Shown one piece after another: positions 54,674 to 64,000 of a DNA stretch of 64,000 nt. Position numbers and translations under genes: made by a program. Origin of the DNA: Puccinia triticina. Taxonomy: Eukaryota; Basidiomycota; Pucciniomycetes; Pucciniales; Pucciniaceae. Every line of letters begins with the position of its first letter. Positions within the stretch are counted from its first letter, which is position 1. Below the pieces are notes generated by a model that saw nothing but the letters and a program-made list of their open reading frames with translations, made no database searches and was not told the origin of the DNA. The stretch lies in the NCBI RefSeq assembly GCF_026914185.1, contig NC_070563.1:806001-870000 (forward strand). The letters are read 5' to 3'.

Positions 54674-54867
54674 AGGGTGTTCAAAGTTGACTTGCATAAA
54701 ATCCCAACACCATAAACTCATAAAATTCTAAGCTGAAAAAAAATGTACTGCCCAAACACTCAGATTAGAGCAACATTTCCAAATGGTACATATCAAATCA
54801 TCATGAAAGTTTTATGATTTGATGATTTTATGTATTGAAAATTTTATGATTTCAACTTTGAACACCT
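54674..54867. mobile_element. MITE with AGGGTGTTCAAAGTT ends, copy 2
   Basis: 194 bp, the reverse orientation of 27540-27737 and about 85-90% alike by eye, including GTACCATTTGGAAATGTTGC-type core words (inverted here). Flanks show no clear target duplication. Confidence 0.8.
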
Positions 54868-55304
54868 TATGGTAGCACTTGTAGGCAATTCTTTGCAGCT
54901 GGATATACTGTAAACATCTTTGTGAAAAAAAAGTGTAGCATCAAGTATTCCTATGATTTCTCTACTCAAGTGCAGTATCCAAAACCCGTGGATGAGTTTT
55001 TTGATAGAATGCCACTACTGCAATGGTTACTGTTTTTCTGATACAGTATGCATTTTTTTGGAGAATTAGGGGAAGAGTTTGTTGCGAGCAAATTGATGGT
55101 CATATGTACATACCAACCTGTGGACACTGGTGTGTTATATAATTCTATCTTAAGAATCCACCTAACTCACTTGCTATAAATTTCAGATGTAGCCGGTTCA
55201 TGAGGCACCTACATATGCCCACTTTATTTCAGGGTTTTTTGAATTATGGTGTTGCAAGCGCGTCTGGGCACATACCCAACTCCTGCTTGGCCGAGTGCCT
55301 CCGG
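54868..55304. other. Non-genic stretch
   Basis: AT-rich, no gene. The last 50 bp (CTGGGCACATACCCAAC, GCTTGGCCGAG) pair with the sequence right of the solo LTR (GTTGGGTATGTGCCCAG), so the LTR inserted into a palindromic element of the 62925-63445 type. Confidence 0.45.
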
Positions 55305-56241
55305 TGTAAGACTCAAAAGTGGTAATGAAACCCTTTTGCTGAATGGTGAAGGGTATGATGGAGTTGCAAGCTCTGCCCTTCTGTTATCAGTCAACAAGAC
55401 CCACCAAGCTCAGCTTGGCAAGTTTTATTAAGTGATAGGTCTGGTCTGTTCCAGATGAAATCTGTTTGACTGGCAACGTGTAAGTGTTTCAATTACTTTG
55501 TTATAAGGGTTGAAATGTTGTTATAAGGGTTGATTTATTGTTATAAGGGTTTTAGGATTTGAGTGTGGATGAGTGTTGGGTGACTTGTGAGTTCTGGGTG
55601 AGGAACTGGGGAGCAGGCCACTGGGGGTGGAGAGAGCTCCTTTTATAGACAAAAGGGGAGCCCCTGAGGGGCTTGTGGGTTAGGGTTTCAGCTAATCTAG
55701 ACAACAGGGTGAGGGATTTTAGCTGGTGGGAGTAGATACAAATGATGTCATAACCCCTCAGGGGCACATGAATGGTGTCAGAATATACAACAGAACATTC
55801 TAATGCATGCATGAGGTAACAGTAGACTGCATGAGCTGTCATACAGGGGGAATTAGTGTATACACAAAGTCTGAGGCTGCAGAAACAGTGTAAATGATGT
55901 CATGCTATGTATATAAAGGAGTGTATGTAGTTAATATGTAATGAGTGTAGCCTGACAGGGAGATGTATGTTTGTATCCTGTGATATGTATAAGTGTACTA
56001 CTGTGAAACTCGGGTTGGGGCAGATGACAGCTGGGTTACTGGGGCTGGCCGTGTGATATGTGTCCATGAGGTGTAACTTCCACACTAGAGGGGGTCCAGG
56101 GGTGCTTCCAGTGGTGGCTAGGGGTGAAATTGGCCGTAGAATCCATTTCTGGGGTCCATTCAATGGTATCTTGAGGCCTAGTATGAGTAATTATGTGGCA
56201 TAGAAAAAACTTTTTATTTTTCCACTTTTCCGTCTACCACA
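55305..56241. mobile_element. Solo LTR
   Basis: 937 bp, starts TGTAAGACTC, ends CTACCACA, flanked by CCGG at 55301-55304 and 56242-56245 (4-bp duplication). Shares ordered blocks with 10227-11090. TTGTTATAAGGGTTG is repeated three times at 55498-55555. No coding capacity. Confidence 0.65.
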
Positions 56242-56284
56242 CCGGGGGTTGGGTATGTGCCCAGCGGGTTTGATTGGGCAGGTT

Positions 56285-56362
56285 GCGCAGTCCCTCCCTC
56301 ACACCTACGCTTGGGGGGGCCCAAAGGGCCCGCCTCCCGAAGGGAGGGACTTGCACCTAAAG
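56285..56362. repeat. GC-rich hairpin element, copy G
   Basis: AGTCCCTCCCTCACACC at the left and GAAGGGAGGGACTTGCACC at the right, with palindromic core GGGGGGGCCCAAAGGGCCC. Confidence 0.55.
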
Positions 56363-56931
56363 TCCGCTTGCAAGGGGGAGAGCCACCAGCCAAAGGGTGT
56401 GGAATTGATCTCACCCCCCTCTTTTCCCCAGTAGCTCACCTATAAACCTCTGTCCCTTGGCACCATTAGGAGCACAAGGCGTCCAGCATACTGATTCCAG
56501 CTTGAAAAGCCCAAATATCTCTATCCCCTCCCAATAATCCACATGTAAATAAAATAACATTGTAACCAATCCAACCTATTCAAGCCCGGATATCCAATAG
56601 ATAAATCCAGAGCTAAATGCATGAACAAGTATCACACAGGAGCCACAATTGTAATACATATTATCAATCTGGCCTTTTCCCTATGTACATGTGTATATAT
56701 CTCCCCTCAAGACACAAATACACCAATTGTGCAACAAACATTTCACAGCAACACTGTGGATTTTTGTCCTGTGTATTATCTAAAAGGTTCCTTTTCTAAT
56801 GATTTGCTTGGGAATTTTTTTGTTTCCCTTCTCCTTGAGAGGCGACTTGATAGTGTATATATGAGTTGCCAATGCTATACAATCTCTCTCTTTTGCACTT
56901 TGACCAATAAAAAAGCTATCCTTCATCAATT

Positions 56932-59818
56932 ATGAACCTTGAAATGACCGCTGAAACCACAATTTTTCCAGACATCCAACGGACTAATGCCGCTCCCCCC
57001 CTGACTGAAGTTGAAAAAGTTATGATTATATGTTGCAACCTCCAACAAATGAACATGACCCCAAAGCAGTTCATCACTTCATTCCTTAATGATAATGATC
57101 CGGCGCTTGCTTTTCGCTGACGTTTCTGGGGCACTGCAACCGGTTGGACTTCTACCCAGGAGATGCTTAATGCAATCAAGGACGAATGCACACAATCTCA
57201 AAATGGAGACAGTGGATTCAACAAGAAGTGAGTTATCTACTTAATCAATCAATGATACTTTGAAAACAGCGGCTAAGTGGAATTGAATCACCGTCTGAAA
57301 TAGGCAATCGAAATTCTGAATGGCCAACAACCACCAAGGGGAAATTTCCCAAATGGTTCATTCCATAGCACCTGTTCTGTTGAACCACTGTTCTTTGAAG
57401 AAGATGCAGCCCGAACTCGCGAACAGACACTCACTTGGAGCCATATGCCATTTCTCCTCAATATCCTTCTGGCCACATTGGATCCTAACGCGGAAGAGCC
57501 TGCCAATGAAGTTCCAGACCCAGCTGATGGACCTGACAACATCAATCCCAACTCCAAAGAAGAAACCATGTTGGACTTGGAGGAAGATTGCTACAAAGGC
57601 ACCTCCAGTGTTTGTATTCGCAAGGAGAAGGTAAGCTTACATTATGAGGAAATGGAATCCACTGTCAGTAGGTCCTAATGCCTTGGTTTTGGAATCCACA
57701 GATAGCCTCAACAATCTGCTCCATGGTTGCTTTTGGAAGGAATCGTCGAAGTAACGGACTACAGCTGTTTAACAGTGTACGCTTCATGGCCGGTGGCGTC
57801 TTGGAAAGGATCAACGACTACTTGCACCTCATTGGGCTGACTTCCTCCCAAAAAACAGCTTTAAGGGCTCTGAGGCGGTTGTCAAACATGGCGGCACGGG
57901 ATCTAAGGACTTCAATGGCTGTGGAGGAGGGAAGGCCACTACGGCCTTCAATTTGTATCGACAATCTTGACATCAAGGAGCATATTCATACAAACTCCAT
58001 TGGCCATCAATCCATGATGTTTCATGGTACATGGGGCTATATCCTCCATCCCAACCCTGCGCTGCTCCAGTCACTTGATCATTCCAAACTTACTCTTGCC
58101 TTGTACTACAAAGCTCTTAGTAAAATTCCGAAATTGCAGATTGTCCCACGAATATTTCTGCCAACTCACCAGGATGACCTGCACTTTGAAGCCGTGTTGA
58201 AAAGCCAGATGGCTTGTGTAATGATGTGTTACATTGCTGAACCCTCCAACAAGAACTCCTTGATTCCCTTAAATCCCCCACCAATTGATCTGATTGATTT
58301 CTCCGTGCCTTGAATCCAGATGCTCAAGCTCATGGAAGCATCTGACAATTCAGCTGAAGGAATTGGTCAGGTTATCGAAAGCATAGTAGGACAAACCGGC
58401 CTCTCCCCGGAAGAATTCAGCTCGCAACTACAACTGATGGATGGCGATCTTGGTACCTGTGCAAAGCTCAATTCTCTTCGGGCCTTGAGAACACCTAGCG
58501 CTCATCCAGATCACAGCTTGCTCAACCTCTGCATGCAACTTGGCTCGTCTCACACGTTATGGAACATATCACAAGCCATTTTTGAGATGCACTTCGGTGA
58601 TCCAAGCAAGACAAATGACTTAGGAGCCTGGCACTATTTGCATGCCCTCGGTATACCATCTGAGAAGGCCATACCTAAGAAAGATTTCAACTCAATGATG
58701 AATAACATCAAGAAGGTACACAAGGCTTCTATCTTTTATTTTCTTTGGTATGTTTTTTGGATTGTTTTTAAGCCATCTCAAATATGAAGCACTGATTTTA
58801 TTAATTTATCTCAGGGTAATTATGAAGACAGAACGTGATCCGGTGACCAAAGAGCTACCAAAACTCCAATTTGATCAGTGGAACAAGGTTGTTGAGCAAT
58901 GCTACAACCAATTCTTTGTGCCTCAAGCCCGTTGATCAGTATCCAAAGAAGATTCACCCAAATTGCATACTCTAATGAACCGCTTGCACGACTTTGCCAC
59001 TATTGTTGAGGCCAATCGTGCGATGAAGTCAGGCGACATAGGACAACTGATGAATATGTGGAAGATATGGTCCGTTATGTCCCAAGCCCTCACTGGCCTG
59101 GTAAACTATTGATCATATTTGCCTCGCATGGTTCTCCTTCTCACCAAGGTGCTACCCCCTGCACTCCGAAAATATATACTCCACGGTATGCTGTTCTCCC
59201 CAACAGGCCAACCGGATCACTTTGTAGCCAAAGATTACTATCTTGAGTTACAAAACTATCTGCTGAAGTTTCTATACAACTGAAGTGGGATCGGTACCCA
59301 AGTCGAGCGGTTGCAAGAGGTGTTCTCTTTGAACATGCCAATAGTAAGTCATTAATCTCTATCTCACTGATTGTGAAAGTCAATCTAATATGTTGAATTG
59401 ATCTCACCAAATTTATGTTCAGCTCCGCTCAACGTGTCACAGTTTCAAGATTGAAGGAGGAGCTTGGGTCATTTACCAATCACATAAAAACCACATCCAA
59501 ATAAGGTCACTCAAAATGTTCCTCCAGATGGCACGCAACTACAATATTCTTGATCAGTGCCCTGGATTGAACGAATACACCATCCCCAATTGTGAAGATA
59601 CTCTTACTGCTGGATTAAACAAGATCAAGTCTGAGATCGCGGAGAAGGGTGACTTATCTCACTTCAAACTCCATTTTATGTGGGAGATTTCTCCGGGTGA
59701 AATTAATGACAGTTTCATACAAGAACATGCAACTACACCCAATAATAAAGAAGGCAACAATGAAGAAGAGAACGAAGAGAACTCCTCCAATACCCCTGGG
59801 TCACCAATGGAAATCTGA
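56932..59818 (+). pseudogene. DUF6589-family protein gene, decayed
   Basis: A multi-exon gene on the plus strand. Exon blocks: about 56932-57229, 57266-57630, 57702-58779, 58815-59340 and 59422-59818. The N-terminal part has MTPKQFITSFL and RFWGTATGW; the core has ICIDNLDIKEHIH, HGTWGYILHP, LKLMEASDNSAEGIGQV, LQLMDGDLGTC and GASH-like SSHTLWNISQAIFEMHFGDP, then LGAWHYLHALGIP; the C terminus is acidic (NNEEENEENSSN). These blocks identify the DUF6589 family, which is greatly expanded in basidiomycete repeats; its biochemical role is unknown to me. In-frame TGA codons at 57118, 58311, 58933, 59110 and 59281 inactivate it, and a frame ambiguity lies near 59430. It ends 9 bp before the helicase gene on the other strand. 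Confidence 0.75.
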
Positions 59819-59827
59819 TTTTGACTC

Positions 59828-62388
59828 CTACTCAGCCATCAATCTATCTTCAACCACAGCTGCCCCCTGTTCCACCACTTGTAGCCCTGTTGCCTGTTCC
59901 GCCGATTGCCTTCCTGAACCGTCCAAAATCAATCCAATTCCAGCAACAGCTCCTGGGTCCCCAGAACACAAATATGATGCCAATTCCGAGTCCGCCGCCG
60001 GAGCCCTCAGATCTTTGGGTACCTCTGAAATAGGGGCCCCGTTATCCGATGCTGTTGCTTTTTTTGCCTCTGCTGCCGCTAGGTCTTGGGCTTGCTTGTT
60101 TGCCCAATATCGCGCGTTGGCCTCTTTTTTCTTTTGTTTCCTCATCTTGTCTGTTTGTTTTCCCTGTGTTTTATCTAGGTTGTTGGCCGGCATGTTTCTA
60201 ACCGGTTCAATTGCTGAAGCCAGTCTAGATCTTTGGTTCGTGCGGTATCAAGCATCAGCTTCCCTTTTCTTTTGTCTCTTGATCTCCTTGGCTTCTTCTC
60301 TCATTTTTCTTTGATAATCCAACTGCTTGTGATATAAAGGATCATTATGAAAATCTTCAATTAGTCCCATTAAGAAATCAAGCTGTCCATCCATTGTTTC
60401 CCCACCAATGAGTTTGTTGAGCTTGACCATGTCTGGAATGTCGGATAAGTTGGCAACTATGGCTTCGGCTTCCTTGTCACCAAAAAGGTCTGCAGCTGAT
60501 GAATGTCCTGATTTTCCAACCTTATTCTCATGAAACTTGCCGAACATGTAAATCAGGTGCTTTTTGAACTCATATATTGTTTGTGAATCACTTCCAGCCG
60601 TGTCATTTGGGGCTGTCCAAGTGTATTTTCTCTTCTTGACAGTGTTACTAATACCAAAATCTAAGCAATCATTGATTGCTTCATCAAAGTTATTCTTATT
60701 CAACTTGCGCAAATTCTCAATCAAATTTTCACCCGATTTGACCATGCAATTGGAGCAACAACAGTCTGGAAAGTTTGCGTCTTTTTGTCGGTTTAATTCT
60801 GCTATGTAGTGAGGGTCGTCCTTCAATAATGGGATGTACCCATGCAAGTTGTCCATGTTGTATAGCGCAATGCTTAGACAGACCGGTGTAACCGCGAGCG
60901 CATCCATACGGTCATTGTCCGACTGCTTGGTTAAGTTATTGAAATCAGCTATGCTGTTTTTTCCTCCCTTGCGCTTTGATTCCACGAAGAGGATAGCCAG
61001 TCCATCCCTCCCGCACCTGCATCCCAACCAAATCTTAGTTAGTATCTGTCTTAATCAAAAAATGAACCGTGTTGACAGTCTTACCTCCCTATCATCTGAC
61101 ATATATTTGCCAGGTTGCCTCTTCCCATGTGAATTACACTCCTCATGCGCTTCCAATTTTGTCCCAACCCAAGTGCCATGGTTGAGGAGATGATTGGAAA
61201 CTTATCTTCTGAATAACTTTGGATGATCTCTTCCTTTTCCTTTGCTCCAGTGCACAAATGGAACCTCCTCAAAAATGTGTTAAATGGATCTAAGCAGGCC
61301 CCAGGTGTTCCTCATGCAATATCCAACACCTCTAAAACGGTGAGTGTTTGTGCTCGGGTTCTGCTGTAGATCAGCATAGGTACTATGTCTTTGTCTGAGG
61401 TTTCGTTCCTTAGCGCAAAAACATCCAATAGGTCTAGATTTGATTTCAAAGAATTGGACATGTTGATGCGGATGATACGAATTTTGGTCCAAGTTAATTT
61501 GCCTCAAATCACATTGATTAGCTTGGTCGTCAATTTCATGCTTCTCAAAATAGAATCCACAGCAATTGGCCGGCATGTTGCAGAAAGTAAAAGGATTGGA
61601 GCCTTGTTTTGACACTGTAGATGCAAGCCTATTTTACCATAACAGGGACGGAATATTGAAAAGTCTTGAAGTCGTACAATTATGGAGAATGACTTCTTTC
61701 CATGTGAGCTCTCAACAAGTCCCCATATGTAGATCATATGGGCTTTGTCAACAACAACAAGGCCCAGGCGTTGTTGAAATTCCGAGCTGAAGTAAATTTC
61801 ATCCCACATTTTGTTGTTCATGAAAATCTCAGGACTGAGATACACAAAATTGTAGACTCCACACTTGATATCCTCGGCAACTTGCCTGTTGAAAGTAAGC
61901 TTTGTCAGATTAATTGCCGTAAAATTGGATCTTATCTTCTCCTCCACCTGGTTGTTGCCCAACGCATCCAGTGGGTTGAACACCAAAATGACGGGTTTTG
62001 CAGAGGATGGTAACAAGTTAAAATACATTTCTGAGATCCTTGACTTTTTGAATCCCGTGCTGGCTAACAGAAAGGTGTTTTGTCCTTGCGCAAGGCTGGC
62101 TACTGCCTGAATTTGAAGTGGCTTTAATGCCTCTTGACCACCGTAAAACTTCTTTGCTCGAGTGGCAATTTCCATCTCCAAGGCTTCACCTTTCTTTCGA
62201 GAGACCTTTTGCACGACATGAATACCAGTAGTGGGGTCTTTGGAGCTCTGTGATTGTTTGCGCTTATTTACCAACTTTTTCGAGCTAGATGAGGACTTGA
62301 GAGGTAATTTCAATGAGTTGATTGGGCTTTGGGATGACTTTGTTGGAAGCTTGGATGGAGTAGTCAAGCTTTTCTTTTTTATCACCAT
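59828..62388 (-). pseudogene. RecQ-like helicase gene, decayed
   Basis: Minus strand, two exons (62388-61085 and 61016-59828) around a 68-bp intron with branch site ACTAAC; 831 codons in one frame. The N-terminal 60 residues are Lys/Ser-rich. SF2 helicase motifs: PLQIQAVASL (Q/0), STGFKKSR (motif I, normally GxGKS), NPLDALGNNQ (Ia), VVVDKAHMIYIWG (II, DEAH changed to DKAH at 214-217), LLLSAT (III), STMALGLGQN (V), IGRCGRDG (VI). The C-terminal part is a cysteine block (CCCSNC) and a KKREA-type coiled, basic region. TGA codons at 61504, 61312 and 60248 break it. With DUF6589 it forms a tail-to-tail pair, probably one repeat unit. Similar RecQ genes sit near telomeres in some fungi, but nothing here shows a telomere. 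Confidence 0.82.
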
Positions 62389-62850
62389 TCTTGATTGTTT
62401 GGTTTCACAAAAAAAAGTGTGATATTTGAAGAATTGGTTACTTGGATCTCAGCGCACTACATAACCAAACCGTTGTTCACTGGTATTTTGACTAGACTAA
62501 CAATCATGATCATCAGATTCAAAAATCTATGGATTTAACACTCCCAACTGGCTGTATTTAGTCAAAAGCCCGTGAGAGGGTCCATGGACCAATGATCCAA
62601 ATGGATCTGCACCTGTCAAACTCTAGTTCCGAAAAAACCAGGGGATGATGGACTAAAAATTACAAGCCACTGGCTATTTTTGGCCAATTGTTTCCAAAAA
62701 AAAAAGGGAATACACCTGAGACGCAAGGCTACAGCTTTGTCTGCTCAGAATTATTTTTGAGAGGTTCTGTATTTTTTAAACAGAGGTTGAGTTTAAAAAA
62801 TGTGAAAATCAGGCCAATTTCTCAAAGTGCTCAGGCCGTGTGGCTGACTT
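62389..62850. other. Non-genic stretch
   Basis: 5' flank of the helicase gene; A-rich runs and no frame or repeat that I can name. Confidence 0.4.
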
Positions 62851-62851
62851 T

Positions 62852-62920
62852 TGGGGTAAGCCTCTCCTACGGAGAGTCCCTTCGGGACCCCCGTTCGAGA
62901 GGCTTTGTTAAGCTCGGGTA
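62852..62920. repeat. GC-rich hairpin element, copy H
   Basis: GTAAGCCTCTCCTACGGAGA at the left, TTCGAGAGGCTTTGTTAAGC at the right; core AGTCCCTTCGGGACC. Confidence 0.55.
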
Positions 62921-62924
62921 GAGC

Positions 62925-63445
62925 TTGGCACACAGCCAAGTCCCGCTTGGCCGAGATCAAGCTCTGGGCCGATGGGATCTGTGACCTGGCATGCAACGCG
63001 CCGGCCCTCGTCTCTGCCTCAAAAGGCAAGAACAACGTATCCTCGAGGAGGGGAAACGTTCTGCCTTCTCGACATCGCACATCGGACATCAGGGAGCTTT
63101 TCCTTCTCGATGGCTGGTCTGTAGGCTGGTCATCGGGGAGGAAAGACTCCCTTCGCGGTGGGTGATACTAAGTCTTGTATCGATCATCAAGAAGGGAGTC
63201 TTCCCTTCTCGATGACCGGTTTGTAGACCGACCATCGAGGAGGGAAACTTCTCTCCTTGATGGCCGGCACAGCGTTTGGCGTGCGCGGCACCCTCGCTTG
63301 AAATCGGCCCAGCGGGGCTTTGTGCCGAACCCCGCCCACTTTGCGATATGCCAAGCGGGGGTTGGGAGTGTGCCAGGCGGGTTTGAGGATCGGCCAAGCG
63401 GGCTTTAGGGCCGGCCACGCGCACTTGGCCTTTTTTCGGCCAAAC
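62925..63445. repeat. Palindrome cluster (GCTTGGCCGAG and GATGACCGG types)
   Basis: 62925-62990 and 63300-63445 repeat GCTTGGC(C/A), CCAAGCGGG and GCCAAGCGGGCTTT words in both orientations. Between them (about 63090-63270) lie three or four units of the GATGACCGG hairpin family (CTTCTCGATGACCGG, GACCGACCATCGAGGAGG), as in the array at 18730-19795. Confidence 0.6.
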
Positions 63446-64000
63446 TTTGGTGAGTGCCCAGACAGGCTTGCAACACCATATATCGGGGTGCCCCTGCCTC
63501 AGGGCATCCAAATGGGGCCTGATTGGACCAAATTGCTGTTGATGTCAACAGTATACTCATAGTAAACAGTGTTTGCACAACAAGAGGGACATCTTGATTT
63601 AGTTGAGTATGGATTGATGGATAATGAAGAGGAGGAATTTGAGTGCAAAGAACTTCTCTACACATAGAGACCAATAAAAAGATAACTTAAGTGGTGAGAT
63701 GGAGGAAATCGATAAAGTGGATTCTCGGGAGTGAAAGAACGAGGAGTAGACACTGGTAGGACTGCGGATAACTAAAACATGATATTATGTATGACAAGAG
63801 AAGCAAGGTCGGATGTTGGATCTCTGTAACTCCACAGAAACCAAAACTAAACGGACCCCCCCCAAAAAAAAACCTCTACTGATAAACGAAAAAGGAAACT
63901 ACACATGTATGGATAAGAAAACAAGAAAAGTTACAGCAACTGCGCGACTTGGAAGAACATAAATCAGTGTGTGCAGCAAGGGGGTGTATAATTTACCGAG
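63446..64000. other. Right flank, possible start of an LTR at the window edge
   Basis: No gene. The last bases read GTGCAGCAAGGGGG then TGTATAATT, the same arrangement as polypurine tract plus LTR start in the copia element (TGCAGCAAGGGGGGG then TGTTGAG). The window ends 16 bases into the putative LTR, so this cannot be tested here. Confidence 0.3.

Noticed and set aside
59828..62388. Telomere-linked helicase marking a chromosome end
   Set aside because: The helicase type is similar, but no telomeric repeat (TTAGGG) array is present and host genes lie on only one side within the window; position cannot be judged.

Overview
The window is eukaryotic and looks like a basidiomycete, most probably a rust-type fungus (Pucciniales). 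That call rests on the gene style (many short GT-AG introns, 9-12 exons per gene), on the repeat families (DUF6589 proteins, RecQ-like helicases, hAT, Helitron, DIRS-like, Ty1/copia and gag-only LTR elements), and on most of the DNA being transposon-derived. No species can be fixed from the sequence alone.

Layout. 1-8000: mostly non-genic DNA carrying a complete young Ty1/copia retrotransposon (1698-7243, 360-bp LTRs, AGATC target duplication). 8201-8780: a TATA promoter and a small secreted protein gene. 9000-26600: a repeat desert containing inverted repeats, an LTR-like copy, GC-rich hairpin elements, a 46-bp hairpin minisatellite (13805-15537), a second hairpin array (18730-19795), and a 173-bp satellite (20820-25303) that switches orientation. 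The satellite is invaded by a non-autonomous hAT-like element and by a 215-bp element carrying a tRNA-like gene. 26847-30446: a decayed hAT transposase gene with two small elements in one of its introns. 31536-44508: a transposon nest with a 5'-truncated Helitron, a DIRS-like retroelement split by a young gag-only LTR retrotransposon (33830-39366), a second Helitron helicase remnant and several foldback elements. 44779-54461: the host-gene island. 54674-64000: MITE, solo LTR, a tail-to-tail pair of decayed genes (DUF6589 and RecQ-like helicase), and further hairpin clusters.

The host-gene island is the most informative part. Two subunits of the GPI-N-acetylglucosaminyltransferase, PIG-H/GPI15 (minus, 4 exons) and PIG-A/GPI3 (plus, 9 exons), stand head-to-head with start codons separated by 181 bp, so they probably share a promoter for the first step of GPI-anchor synthesis. 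Next to them is a 12-exon, membrane-anchored GH5 exo-beta-1,3-glucanase. All three genes act at the ER or cell surface and bear on the cell wall. I reconstructed the exon structures by hand; they keep one reading frame through every junction and recover family motifs. Nonsense codons in the decayed DUF6589 and helicase genes are all TGA, as expected from CpG (CGA to TGA) mutation of repeats.
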